Below are positions 33,815-42,686 of a DNA stretch of 43,745 nt, in pieces. Below the pieces are notes generated by a model. It was not told where the DNA came from. It searched no databases and saw nothing but the letters and a program-made list of their open reading frames with translations. Within the stretch, counting starts at the first letter, position 1; every line of letters starts with the position of its first letter. Origin of the DNA: an uncultured Lachnospiraceae bacterium. GTDB lineage: Bacteria; Bacillota; Clostridia; Lachnospirales; Lachnospiraceae. The translations under genes were made by a program, and so were the position numbers. The DNA is taken from positions 1-43,745 of the forward strand of contig CAKRES010000022.1 in NCBI GenBank assembly GCA_934317845.1, in the 5' to 3' direction.

Positions 33815-36457
33815 ATGAGTAAAGAACTTGAAAAAAATTATGATCCACAGCAGATTGAGGACAGACTCTATCAGAAATGGATGAATAAAGGGTATTTCCA
33901 CGCGGAGGCAGATCGCAGCAAGAAACCATTTACGATCGTGATGCCGCCTCCAAACATTACAGGCCAGCTTCATATGGGACATGCATTAGACAATACGATG
34001 CAGGATATTTTGATCCGTTTTAAGAGAATGCAGGGCTATAATGCATTATGGCAGCCGGGTACGGATCACGCCAGCATTGCCACAGAGGTGAAGATCATAA
34101 ATTCCTTAAAGGAGCAGGGCATTGATAAAGAAGATCTTGGAAGAGAAGGATTTTTAGAGCGTGCATGGGACTGGAAAGCAGAGTACGGTGGACGTATCAT
34201 CAACCAGTTAAAGAAGCTGGGTTCTTCTGCTGACTGGGACAGAGAGCGTTTTACGATGGACGAGGGCTGCTCTGAAGCTGTCAAAGATGTCTTTGTACGT
34301 TTATATGATAAAAAGCTCATTTATAAAGGTTCCCGTTTGATCAACTGGTGTCCGGTGTGCCAGACTTCGATCAGTGATGCTGAGGTGGAGCATGTGGATA
34401 TGAAGGGTCACTTCTGGCATATTTTCTATCCGGTTGTCGGGGAAGAAGGACGTATGCTGGAGATTGCAACGACACGTCCGGAAACAATGCTTGGAGATAG
34501 TGCCGTTGCTGTCAATGCAGAGGATGAGCGTTACAAGGATCTGATCGGCAAGATGGTAGAGCTTCCGCTGACTAACCGTCAGATTCCGATCATTGCAGAT
34601 GAACATGCAGATATGGAAAAAGGAACCGGTGTTGTAAAGATCACTCCGGCGCATGATCCAAACGATTATGAGGTAGGAAAACGTCATAATCTGGAAGAGA
34701 TCAATATGTTGAATGATGATGGAACGATTGCAGCGATCGGTGGCAAATATGCAGGAATGGATCGCTATGAAGCAAGAGAAGCAATGCTTAAGGATCTGGA
34801 TGCACTCGGATTATTGGGCGAGGTAGAAGAGATCGAGCACAGCGTTGGTACACATGACCGTTGTAAATCAGTGGTAGAGCCAATGATCAAGCCACAGTGG
34901 TTTGTGGCAATGAAAGAGCTTGCAAAGCCTGCGATGGAAGCAGTGAAGAACGGAGAGTTAAAACTGATTCCGGAGCGTATGAATAAAACGTATTATAACT
35001 GGTTAGACAATATCCGCGACTGGTGTATTTCCCGTCAGCTCTGGTGGGGACACCGGATTCCGGCATACTACTGCCAGGATTGTGGTGAAGTGGTAGTTGC
35101 CAAAGAAGCACCGGGCGTATGTCCGAAGTGTGGCAAGAATCACTTTGTACAGGATGAAGATACTTTGGATACCTGGTTTTCTTCTGCTCTGTGGCCATTT
35201 TCTACATTGGGCTGGCCGGAAAAGACAGAGGATTACGAGTATTTCTATCCGACGGATGTTCTGGTTACCGGATATGACATTATTTTCTTCTGGGTGATCC
35301 GTATGGTATTTTCCGGTATTGAGCATACTGGAAAGCTGCCATTCCACACGGTATTGTTCCACGGACTTGTTCGTGACGATCAGGGACGCAAGATGAGTAA
35401 GTCACTGGGCAATGGTATCGATCCATTAGAGGTCATTGATAAATATGGTGCAGATGCGCTGCGTCTGACTTTGATCACCGGAAATGCACCGGGAAATGAC
35501 ATGCGTTTTTACTGGCAGAGAGTGGAGGCAAGCCGTAACTTTGCAAACAAAGTATGGAATGCCAGCCGTTTCATTATGATGAACATGGAAAAAGAAGATT
35601 TCTCCCATGTGTCAGTTGCAGATCTTACCGATGCAGATAAATGGATCCTTTCTAAAGCCAATTCTCTGGTAAAAGAAGTGACTGATAACATGGAAAAATA
35701 CGAGCTCGGTATTGCTGTGACCAAGCTGAACGACTTCATCTGGGAAGAGTTCTGTGACTGGTACATTGAGATGGTAAAACCACGTCTTTATAATGAGGAT
35801 GATAAGACCAAGGCAGCAGCACTCTGGACACTCAATACGGTGCTGATCACTTCCTTAAAGCTGTTACACCCATATATGCCATTTATCACAGAGGAGATCT
35901 TTTGTAATTTACAGGATCAGGAAGAGTCTATTATGATCTCTGACTGGCCGGTATATAAAGAGGAGTGGAACTTTGAGAAGGAAGAGGCGGATGTAGAGCT
36001 GATGAAGAATGCTGTGCGTAACATCCGTAACCTCCGTGCGGAAATGAACGTTGCACCGAGCCGTAAGGCAGCGGTATACGTTGTATCCGAGGATGCTAAT
36101 GTAAGAGATACATTTGAGAAAGGAAAGGTATTCTTCCAGACTCTTGCCTATGCTTCAGAGGTATTGGTACAAAGTGATAAGAACGGTATTGCAGACGATG
36201 CGGTATCTACTGTGATCCCACAGGCAGTGGTATATATGCCATTTGCAGATCTTGTGGATATTGAAAAAGAGCTGGAGCGTTTAAAGAAAGAACAGAAACG
36301 TTTGCAGGGTGAGATCAAGCGATGCGAGGGTATGCTTTCTAACGAGCGGTTTGTGGCAAAAGCCCCGGCTGCAAAGATTGAAGAAGAGAAAACGAAGCTT
36401 GCCAAATATACAGATATGTTGAAGCAGGTGGAAGAACGACTTGCACAGCTTGGCTAG
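33815..36457 (+). CDS. valS: Valyl-tRNA synthetase
   Basis: 880 residues, a class I synthetase that charges tRNA(Val) and edits threonine. The HIGH motif is HMGH at 53-56 (PPPNITGQLHMGHAL) and KMSKS is at 526-530. The editing domain contains TTRPETMLGD. Two Cys-x2-Cys pairs near 409-427 (CQDCGE..CPKCG) suggest a zinc knuckle. The C-terminal coiled-coil arm (LVDIEKELERLKKEQKRL onward) is typical of ValRS. AGGAAGG precedes the ATG. The transcript probably ends at the hairpin at 36472 or reads through into greA. Confidence 0.98.
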   Translation: MSKELEKNYDPQQIEDRLYQKWMNKGYFHAEADRSKKPFTIVMPPPNITGQLHMGHALDNTMQDILIRFKRMQGYNALWQPGTDHASIATEVKIINSLKEQGIDKEDLGREGFLERAWDWKAEYGGRIINQLKKLGSSADWDRERFTMDEGCSEAVKDVFVRLYDKKLIYKGSRLINWCPVCQTSISDAEVEHVDMKGHFWHIFYPVVGEEGRMLEIATTRPETMLGDSAVAVNAEDERYKDLIGKMVELPLTNRQIPIIADEHADMEKGTGVVKITPAHDPNDYEVGKRHNLEEINMLNDDGTIAAIGGKYAGMDRYEAREAMLKDLDALGLLGEVEEIEHSVGTHDRCKSVVEPMIKPQWFVAMKELAKPAMEAVKNGELKLIPERMNKTYYNWLDNIRDWCISRQLWWGHRIPAYYCQDCGEVVVAKEAPGVCPKCGKNHFVQDEDTLDTWFSSALWPFSTLGWPEKTEDYEYFYPTDVLVTGYDIIFFWVIRMVFSGIEHTGKLPFHTVLFHGLVRDDQGRKMSKSLGNGIDPLEVIDKYGADALRLTLITGNAPGNDMRFYWQRVEASRNFANKVWNASRFIMMNMEKEDFSHVSVADLTDADKWILSKANSLVKEVTDNMEKYELGIAVTKLNDFIWEEFCDWYIEMVKPRLYNEDDKTKAAALWTLNTVLITSLKLLHPYMPFITEEIFCNLQDQEESIMISDWPVYKEEWNFEKEEADVELMKNAVRNIRNLRAEMNVAPSRKAAVYVVSEDANVRDTFEKGKVFFQTLAYASEVLVQSDKNGIADDAVSTVIPQAVVYMPFADLVDIEKELERLKKEQKRLQGEIKRCEGMLSNERFVAKAPAAKIEEEKTKLAKYTDMLKQVEERLAQLG

Positions 36458-36471
36458 TCAATAAGAAAGAT

Positions 36472-36500
36472 AAGAGGATGTGACAGGCATCCTCTTTTTT
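36472..36500 (+). terminator. Terminator between valS and greA
   Basis: AAGAGGATG (36472-36480) pairs with CATCCTCTT (36488-36496) with a 7-base loop, then T to 36500. The greA ribosome binding site AAGGAG begins at 36504, only 3 bases later. Confidence 0.85.
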
Positions 36501-36517
36501 GAAAAGGAGTGGAGAAT

Positions 36518-37021
36518 ATGTACGATGAACTGACCAGAAGTGATATTGCGAAAATGGAAGAGGAGATCGAGTACCGTAAGGTAACACTTCGCCATGAGCT
36601 GCTGGAGCATGTGAAGGAAGCAAGAGCACAAGGGGACTTGAGTGAGAATTTTGAGTATTATGCAGCGAAAAAGGAAAAAAACAAAAATGAGAGCAGGATC
36701 CGCTATCTGGAGCGTATGATACGCACGGCTAAGATCATTGAGGAATCCACTGACCGGGAGGCTGTAACATTAAATACAAAAGTAACGATCTATATTCCGG
36801 ATGATGAGGTAGAAGAAACCTATAAGATCGTAACGACATTGCGGGAGGACGTAATGGCGGGAAAGATCAGCAATGTTTCTCCAATGGGAAAGGCATTGAT
36901 GGGACACAAGGTCGGAGATATTGTGACCATCCGGGTCAATGACAACTTTTCTTATGATGCACAGATCAAAGGGATCGAGCAGATTGGAGAAGAGGAGTCT
37001 GATACGATCAAGAGCTTTTAG
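36518..37021 (+). CDS. greA: Transcription elongation factor GreA
   Basis: 167 residues from ATG 36518 (AAGGAG 8 bases upstream; the in-frame GTG at 36509 overlaps that site). It reactivates backtracked RNA polymerase by stimulating transcript cleavage. The N-terminal coiled coil carries the acidic tip QGDLSENFEY, and the C-terminal FKBP-like domain has SPMGKALMGHKVGDIV. Length is slightly above the usual 157-160. It is separated from valS by a terminator with no room for a promoter between hairpin and start. The next gene begins 12 bases downstream. Confidence 0.96.
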   Translation: MYDELTRSDIAKMEEEIEYRKVTLRHELLEHVKEARAQGDLSENFEYYAAKKEKNKNESRIRYLERMIRTAKIIEESTDREAVTLNTKVTIYIPDDEVEETYKIVTTLREDVMAGKISNVSPMGKALMGHKVGDIVTIRVNDNFSYDAQIKGIEQIGEEESDTIKSF

Positions 37022-37033
37022 GAAGGATCGGAA

Positions 37034-38179
37034 ATGAAGAAAAATGCAGTGATCAGAGCAGGGAAACGAGTGGCACTTATGTTTTGCCTGCTCTTTTTTA
37101 TAACAGGCTGTGCCGGGCAACGGGGGGCACTTCCTGTGTCGGATGCATCGACGCAGGCAGGAGCGATCGCACAGGAACAAACAGAAGGACTTGCGGTACA
37201 TTTTATTGATGTGGGGCAGGGAGATGCCACCCTTATTACCTGTGACGGGCATGCCATGCTCATTGATGCAGGAAACAATAATATGGGTACGACAGTGCAG
37301 CTCTACTTAAGAAAACAGGGGATCAAGGAGCTTGACTATGTAGTTGGAACGCATCCTGATGCCGATCATATCGGCGGGTTGGATGTTATTTTGTATAAGT
37401 TTCCCTGCAAACAGTTATTTATGCCGGATTGCAAAAAGGATACGAAGACGTATCGGGATGTTGTTGATGTGGTAAAGGAAAAGCAGATCAAACGAAAAAG
37501 TGTAAAGGCGGGAGAGCAGTATTCTCTTGGTGCAGCGGATATTTTAGTAGCCGGTCCCGTTACAGAAACGGAGGATGCAAACAATTCTTCCATTGTTCTC
37601 CGGGTGACCTATGAAAATACCAGCTTTTTATTCAGTGGGGATGCGGAAGAAACAGAAGAACGTGCGATCTTAGAACAGAAGATGGATCTTCACGCAGATG
37701 TATATAAGGTGGCACACCACGGGAGCGCAGGGGCAAACTTAAAAGAATATGTCCGTGCGGTTTCTCCTTCCTATGCTGTGATCAGTTGCGGGAAGGACAA
37801 TGTATACGGTCATCCTCATAAGAAAGTACTTTCCCTTTTAAAACAGGAGGGGATCCGGACTTACCGCACCGATGAACAGGGGAGTATTCTGGCACACTCA
37901 GACGGAAAAACGATTACTTTTTCTACCCAAAAAGAAACGGGAGAAAATGGCTTATCCGAGGAAGAAGAAACGCTCACGGAACAGACTGACCTGGAGGAGA
38001 CAGGAAATAAACCGGCGGTTTACGTGTTAAATGAAAATACCAAAAAGATCCATTTGCCATCGTGCAGCAGCGTGGCAGACATCAAGGCAAACAACAAAAA
38101 AGAGGTGACAGAGACGCTGAAAGCACTGGAAGCAGCGGGCTATTCCCCTTGTAAGCGTTGTATGTCTATGCTAAAATAA
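37034..38179 (+). CDS. ComEC/Rec2-like metallo-beta-lactamase lipoprotein with Ada-like zinc tail
   Basis: 381 residues. A lipoprotein signal ends at FITGC (Cys26), placing the protein on the outer membrane face. The MBL domain (about 53-310) has DVGQGDATLI, the metal motif THPDADH (His107, Asp109, Asp111, His112) and AHHGSAG, the pattern of the nuclease-like ectodomain of ComEC. The C-terminal 55 residues (His340, Cys344, Cys373, Cys376; IHLPSC..YSPCKRC) look like an Ada-type metal-binding module, often DNA-related. It may act on extracellular DNA or another phosphodiester; this is inferred from family resemblance. GAAGGA precedes the ATG, 12 bases after greA. Confidence 0.88.
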   Translation: MKKNAVIRAGKRVALMFCLLFFITGCAGQRGALPVSDASTQAGAIAQEQTEGLAVHFIDVGQGDATLITCDGHAMLIDAGNNNMGTTVQLYLRKQGIKELDYVVGTHPDADHIGGLDVILYKFPCKQLFMPDCKKDTKTYRDVVDVVKEKQIKRKSVKAGEQYSLGAADILVAGPVTETEDANNSSIVLRVTYENTSFLFSGDAEETEERAILEQKMDLHADVYKVAHHGSAGANLKEYVRAVSPSYAVISCGKDNVYGHPHKKVLSLLKQEGIRTYRTDEQGSILAHSDGKTITFSTQKETGENGLSEEEETLTEQTDLEETGNKPAVYVLNENTKKIHLPSCSSVADIKANNKKEVTETLKALEAAGYSPCKRCMSMLK

Positions 38180-38226
38180 AAGATAAGGAAATGGGAGTTG
38201 CATGCAAGTAGAGAGGGGGTATTTCT

Positions 38227-39654
38227 ATGTCAGTAGAACACACAAAGATCAAGGAAATGGAACGCTTTGTACAAAATGTCTGTGGTAATGAAGTCAGGAT
38301 CCGTGAGGATCGTATGAGTGCCGGGTTGGAGCTTGTGGCACCGCCGGAAGGAACGGAGTACACGAAGGAAGAGCTTCTTTCCCTGCTAAAGCAGCAGGGG
38401 GTAACCCATGGGATCAGGGAAGACGTGATCGAGCGGATGGTGAAAGAAAAGATCTATTATCGGGAACTTGATGTGGCACAGGGGCGTCCTCCGGAAAATG
38501 GTAAGGATGCATCATTCCGGTATCATTTTAACCCGAATCCACGATCTGCACCAAAGGTGTTAGAAGACGGTTCTGTCGATTACCGCAATCTGGAGTGTTT
38601 TGAGAGTGTTGCGGCGGGACAGCTGATTGCAGAATATATACCGGAAACATTTGGAGTAGATGGTGTAGATGTAAAGGGTAATGTGCTTCCTGCAAAGAGA
38701 GGGCGTCCAAAACCGGCGATCCGCGGCAAGCACATTACAATGGATGAGGAACGTACGCATTTTTATTCCGATGTAAATGGAAAGATCACGATGGATCCGG
38801 ATACCGGTAAGATCGTGATTTCAGATAGTATGACGATCACATCCGATGTGGATGCCTCTACGGGTAATATTTCCTTTAAGGGAGATCTGGAGATCATGGG
38901 AAGTATTACCGCAGGGTATCATGTAGAAACAACAGGTTCTCTTGTTGTAAAGGGTATCGTAGAAGCAGCAACGATCAAGGCAGGAAAAGATGTGATCTTA
39001 AAAAGCGGTATGTCTGGAGCCGGACGTGGCACGATCGTGGCTGGCGGTAATGTGGAAGGCCGTTTTTTTGAACAGACGAATATTGAGTGTGGCGGATATG
39101 TGCATGCCAACTCTATTATGAACTGCTTTATCACGACGAAGGATCGCATCGAGGTAGCTGGAAGTCGTGGAGTATTACTGGCGGGAAGAGTCCATGCGAT
39201 CAAAGGTGTAGATGCGGTAAATATTGGAAATATTGCACAGATCCCTACTTATATCAAGGTTGGGATGGATCCTAAGAGCCGCCGCATCTTAGAAGAGACC
39301 AAACGCAAAATCGGAGAACTGAGTGCGGATATTGAGAAATTAACAAAGATGCAGGCTACACTTAGTGCGATAAATTTCAAACAAGAAAAGAAGCAGGGTA
39401 TGGAACAGAAACGATTAGAGATCATGCGGACCAAGATCACGCTGACTACCAGTCTTGATGCACTTAAGGTGCAGGCACAGGAATTGGAACGCCAGATCGC
39501 AGATGGGCGCAGTGCTATTGTAACGGCGAGTGAATGTGCGCATGCAGGTTGTTCCATTACGATCAATGGTGTGACGAACAATGTAAAGCAGGATGTGGTC
39601 AATGTCATGTTCTGTTTGAGAGATGGCAATGTTGTAATGAATTACAAAGAATAG
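38227..39654 (+). CDS. fapA: FapA family (DUF342) polymer-like beta-rich protein
   Basis: 475 residues. The N-terminal part (about 1-190) holds GVTHGI and NVLPAKRGRP, followed by repeated short beta-rungs (MTITSDVDASTGNISFKGDLEIMGSITAGYHVETTGSLVVKGIVEA), typical of FapA/DUF342, and a C-terminal coiled coil (about 350-430). Related proteins are named for flagellar assembly, but the molecular role is not settled. No flagellar genes are in this window. The start at 38227 has GAGAGGGGG upstream; the 47-base gap after the lipoprotein gene shows no promoter or terminator. Confidence 0.9.
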   Translation: MSVEHTKIKEMERFVQNVCGNEVRIREDRMSAGLELVAPPEGTEYTKEELLSLLKQQGVTHGIREDVIERMVKEKIYYRELDVAQGRPPENGKDASFRYHFNPNPRSAPKVLEDGSVDYRNLECFESVAAGQLIAEYIPETFGVDGVDVKGNVLPAKRGRPKPAIRGKHITMDEERTHFYSDVNGKITMDPDTGKIVISDSMTITSDVDASTGNISFKGDLEIMGSITAGYHVETTGSLVVKGIVEAATIKAGKDVILKSGMSGAGRGTIVAGGNVEGRFFEQTNIECGGYVHANSIMNCFITTKDRIEVAGSRGVLLAGRVHAIKGVDAVNIGNIAQIPTYIKVGMDPKSRRILEETKRKIGELSADIEKLTKMQATLSAINFKQEKKQGMEQKRLEIMRTKITLTTSLDALKVQAQELERQIADGRSAIVTASECAHAGCSITINGVTNNVKQDVVNVMFCLRDGNVVMNYKE

Positions 39655-39665
39655 AGGATAGAACA

Positions 39666-41009
39666 ATGGGACAGCAGGAACAGACCGAATATGAGGAAGT
39701 GGCAGCGCAGGTGCTTGCCATTCCCCGTTACAAAAAGAAGACGGATCAGAACATGATACGAAAGCTTCTGGCATTACTGGGAGCACCACAGGAACAGTTA
39801 AAGTTTATTCATGTGGCTGGAACGAATGGAAAGGGTTCGGTATGTGCGTTTCTTAGGCAGATTGGACAGGAAAATGGAAAACGGATCGGGATGTTTACTT
39901 CACCGCATTTACTGGATATGCGGGAACGTATCCGGCTGAATGACGAAATGATCTCAGAACAGGATTTTGTGGCTTGTTATCACAGAGTAAAAAAGGCAGA
40001 GCAAAAGCATAAGGAACAAGGCGGAGATCCGGCTACCTTTTTTGAGTTTATCTTTTGCATGGCATGCTGCTATTATGAAACAAAGCATGTCGATTATGTG
40101 ATCGTAGAAGCAGGAATGGGAGGACGTACCGATTCCACGAATGTCATCACACCAGAGATTTCTGTTATTACTTCGGTCGGTCTGGATCATATGGCAATTC
40201 TCGGGGATACAATAGAAAAGATTGCTTATGAAAAGGCAGGTATTATCAAACCGGGTGTACCTGCGGTATGTGGTCTGCTTTCCGACGCGGCTGCTGACGT
40301 TGTATGTCGATATGCGAAGGATGTTGGCGCAGGGTGTCAGATCTTCTCGAAAGAGGACATACGGATTCTGAAAAATACGGTGTTAGGGATTGATTTTTTA
40401 ATCGAGAGTGAGTATGATAAAGAAGATTTGTTTCATACTTCGCTATGTGGCAGGCATCAGGCATATAACGCCTTTCTTGCCATGCAGGCGGCAAAACAGT
40501 TATGGAAGCTACCTTATGATGCGATGAAGGACGCGGTAAGAAAGACAGAGTGGCCGGGACGTATGGAGGCACTGAGTGATCGTTTTTACGTGGATGGTGC
40601 ACATAACCCACAGGCAATGGATGCTTTTGTTAATACGGTGGAACAGTTATTTCCAACACAGAAAAAGGCATTGTTATATACGGTTGCCAGTGATAAAGAT
40701 GATGAAACAATGGTACGAAAGCTTTTGCGTATACGACCACAGGTAATTGTCTGTACGGAGCTTCATAACAATCGAAAAACCAGTGTGAACGAGATCATGA
40801 CACTGATTGAGCAACAGGCAGAAAAGGAAAATGTGCCAAAGCCGGAGCTTTTTGCTTATCCTAAGCTTAACGATGCACTTTCCTACTTGTTTACACTTTC
40901 AAAAGACACGGTGATCCTTTGTGTTGGTTCGCTGTATCTCGTATCAGAAGTGAAAGAATATTGGAATACAAGAACGAATAATCAGGAGGCAGAACATGAT
41001 CAACTTTGA
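39666..41009 (+). CDS. folC: Folylpolyglutamate synthase / dihydrofolate synthase
   Basis: 447 residues from ATG 39666 (GAGGA upstream); the longer open frame from 39534 overlaps the FapA gene in another frame and was not used. Adds glutamate to folates and, in many bacteria, to dihydropteroate. The P-loop GTNGKGS is at 52-58, and the Mur-ligase family motifs FTSPHL, VEAGMGGRTDSTNV and DGAHNPQAM are present. Its 3' end overlaps the next small gene by 14 bases, so translation may be coupled. Confidence 0.96.
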   Translation: MGQQEQTEYEEVAAQVLAIPRYKKKTDQNMIRKLLALLGAPQEQLKFIHVAGTNGKGSVCAFLRQIGQENGKRIGMFTSPHLLDMRERIRLNDEMISEQDFVACYHRVKKAEQKHKEQGGDPATFFEFIFCMACCYYETKHVDYVIVEAGMGGRTDSTNVITPEISVITSVGLDHMAILGDTIEKIAYEKAGIIKPGVPAVCGLLSDAAADVVCRYAKDVGAGCQIFSKEDIRILKNTVLGIDFLIESEYDKEDLFHTSLCGRHQAYNAFLAMQAAKQLWKLPYDAMKDAVRKTEWPGRMEALSDRFYVDGAHNPQAMDAFVNTVEQLFPTQKKALLYTVASDKDDETMVRKLLRIRPQVIVCTELHNNRKTSVNEIMTLIEQQAEKENVPKPELFAYPKLNDALSYLFTLSKDTVILCVGSLYLVSEVKEYWNTRTNNQEAEHDQL

Positions 41010-41166
41010 AGAAGAGATCCGAAAATTCAAACCAAGTCTGGAAATTGAAGATGTAGAAAATGCGATTTACGATAATGAAATGCAGGATATTATGGATGTG
41101 ATGCAGATGACGCAGGGAGGAACTATTCCGGGGCAGCATGGTAAGCATCATCACGAAGAACATTGA
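40996..41166 (+). CDS. Small acidic protein with His-rich tail (56 residues)
   Basis: ATG 40996 follows AGGAGG (40984-40989) at ideal distance and ends at TGA 41164. The first 14 bases overlap the folC end in another frame. The product starts MINFEEEIRKFKPSLE, is rich in Asp/Glu and Met in the middle (NEMQDIMDVMQMTQ) and ends GKHHHEEH. No family recognised; the histidine cluster might bind metal. The good ribosome binding site and coupling to folC argue that it is a real gene. Confidence 0.75.
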   Translation: MINFEEEIRKFKPSLEIEDVENAIYDNEMQDIMDVMQMTQGGTIPGQHGKHHHEEH

Positions 41167-41183
41167 TAGAAGGTGAGGGTTTC

Positions 41184-42605
41184 ATGAATTGTAAAAGATG
41201 TAATGCCCCGCTGCTGATCAATGGAACATGCAGTCAGTGTGGCTTGTCCGATGATTTTGTAAAGAAATGCATAAGGACTTCAAATTATTATTATAACCGG
41301 GGACTGGATAAGGCACTGGTGCGTGATCTGTCCGGGGCTATTGTGGATCTGAAAAAGGCACTGCGCTATAATAAATACCATATTGAAGCAAGAAACCTGT
41401 TAGGACTTTGCTACCATGAAATGGGAGAGGTGGTATCTGCATTAAGCGAGTGGATCGTCAGCATGAATTTTAAACCGGAACAAAACGATGCGGATGATTA
41501 TATCAAGTCGGTTCAGAATAATCCTGCCCGTCTTGATGAGGTTAATGGTACGATACGAAAATATAATCAGACGCTGACATATTTAAAGCAGGGGGATTAT
41601 GATCTTGCACTCATCCAGTTAAAGCGTGTGCTGGGGATGAGTCCTAATTTTGTCAATGGACATCTTTTGCTGGCGCTTTTGTTTATCCGTTCGGAGAATA
41701 AGGAGAAAGCGAAAAAGGCACTGCGTAAGGTATTAAGAATTGATGCTAACAATACATTGGCATTGAAATACTATCGTGAGATCGCTGGAACACCGGGGAT
41801 CTCGCGTCATGTGGAGAATCCGTCACATAAAGAAACAGAAAAGAAAAAGGAGGCGGTCCAGGAGGATAATGATCGTAAGATCAAGCGTCCGGAAGTACGT
41901 CCGGGCAGTAGTATGTCGATCGATCAGTATGTGGAATCGTCCAATAATAAGTATACCTTTGCGGGAATCATTGTAGGATTACTATTAGGAATTGCAGCGA
42001 TGTATTTCTTGTTTATTCCCCAGAAAACAGACGAGCTTGCTTATAGTTATAACACATTAAAGCAGGAATATAATGAAGAACTTTCCGGCAAAAATAAGGA
42101 GATTTCTGATTTAAAAGACAGCGAATCTTCCTTGCAGAAAAATGTGGAAGATCTTACTGCAGAGCTTGCAAAGGCAACCGGAGAATCCTCGAGTGGTAAT
42201 GTATTTGAAAATATCATGAATGCATCAAAGGCATATATTGATGGAGATCAGGAACTCACTGCGGAATATCTTTCCAAGGTAGATATCGATAATGTAGATT
42301 CCAAGGATGCGAAAAAGCTTTATAATCAGCTTTATTCCACGGTTATGCCAAAGATGGCACAGGCTGCATTTAACCGTGGATATTCTGCTTTCAGCTCCGG
42401 TCGTTTTGAAGAGGCGTTAAAGGAGTTGAAACAGGCAGTATCTTATGATAAGGATAATGCCGATGCTCTTTATTATCTTGCCAGAACCTATCAGCGCATG
42501 GCTAAGAACGATAAAGCAAAAGAAACATTTGAAAAGGTAATGACGGATTTTCCGGATTCCAGAAGATGTCGTCAGGCAGAAGAACATATGCAGGAACTTT
42601 CCTAA
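41184..42605 (+). CDS. Zinc-ribbon, TPR and transmembrane protein
   Basis: 473 residues from ATG 41184 (GGTGAGGG upstream). An N-terminal zinc ribbon has Cys3, Cys6, Cys16 and Cys19. TPR repeats follow (about 32-70 and 130-200; ALRYNKYHIEARNLLGLCYHEMG), then a charged linker, one transmembrane helix near 258-279 (GIIVGLLLGIAAMYFLF) and an outside part with a coiled coil (about 290-335) and further TPRs (about 395-470). It should be anchored with the N-terminus inside. The layout suggests a sensor or assembly factor linking cytoplasm and envelope; its place just before spoIIA may be meaningful. Function unknown. Confidence 0.85.
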   Translation: MNCKRCNAPLLINGTCSQCGLSDDFVKKCIRTSNYYYNRGLDKALVRDLSGAIVDLKKALRYNKYHIEARNLLGLCYHEMGEVVSALSEWIVSMNFKPEQNDADDYIKSVQNNPARLDEVNGTIRKYNQTLTYLKQGDYDLALIQLKRVLGMSPNFVNGHLLLALLFIRSENKEKAKKALRKVLRIDANNTLALKYYREIAGTPGISRHVENPSHKETEKKKEAVQEDNDRKIKRPEVRPGSSMSIDQYVESSNNKYTFAGIIVGLLLGIAAMYFLFIPQKTDELAYSYNTLKQEYNEELSGKNKEISDLKDSESSLQKNVEDLTAELAKATGESSSGNVFENIMNASKAYIDGDQELTAEYLSKVDIDNVDSKDAKKLYNQLYSTVMPKMAQAAFNRGYSAFSSGRFEEALKELKQAVSYDKDNADALYYLARTYQRMAKNDKAKETFEKVMTDFPDSRRCRQAEEHMQELS

Positions 42606-42628
42606 GAGAAATCAAAAAGAAGGAAACG

Positions 42629-42662
42629 AAAGAAGATGACTGTTGCAGTTGTCTTCTTTTTT
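42629..42662 (+). terminator. Hairpin terminator just upstream of spoIIAA
   Basis: AAAGAAGATGACTG (42629-42642) pairs with CAGTTGTCTTCTTT (42646-42659), 14 bp including two G-U around a TTG loop, and T runs to 42662. The spoIIAA ribosome binding site starts at 42672. Confidence 0.85.
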
Positions 42663-42686
42663 AATGTCAAAAAAGGAGGAATTAGA

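Noticed and set aside
39534..39665. Extended folC reading frame overlapping the FapA gene
   Set aside because: The extra sequence lies in another frame of the FapA coding region; ATG 39666 has a proper ribosome binding site and matches the FolC family start.
42636..42686. Extended SpoIIAA start
   Set aside because: It runs through the terminator hairpin; AAAGGAGG positions the start at 42687.
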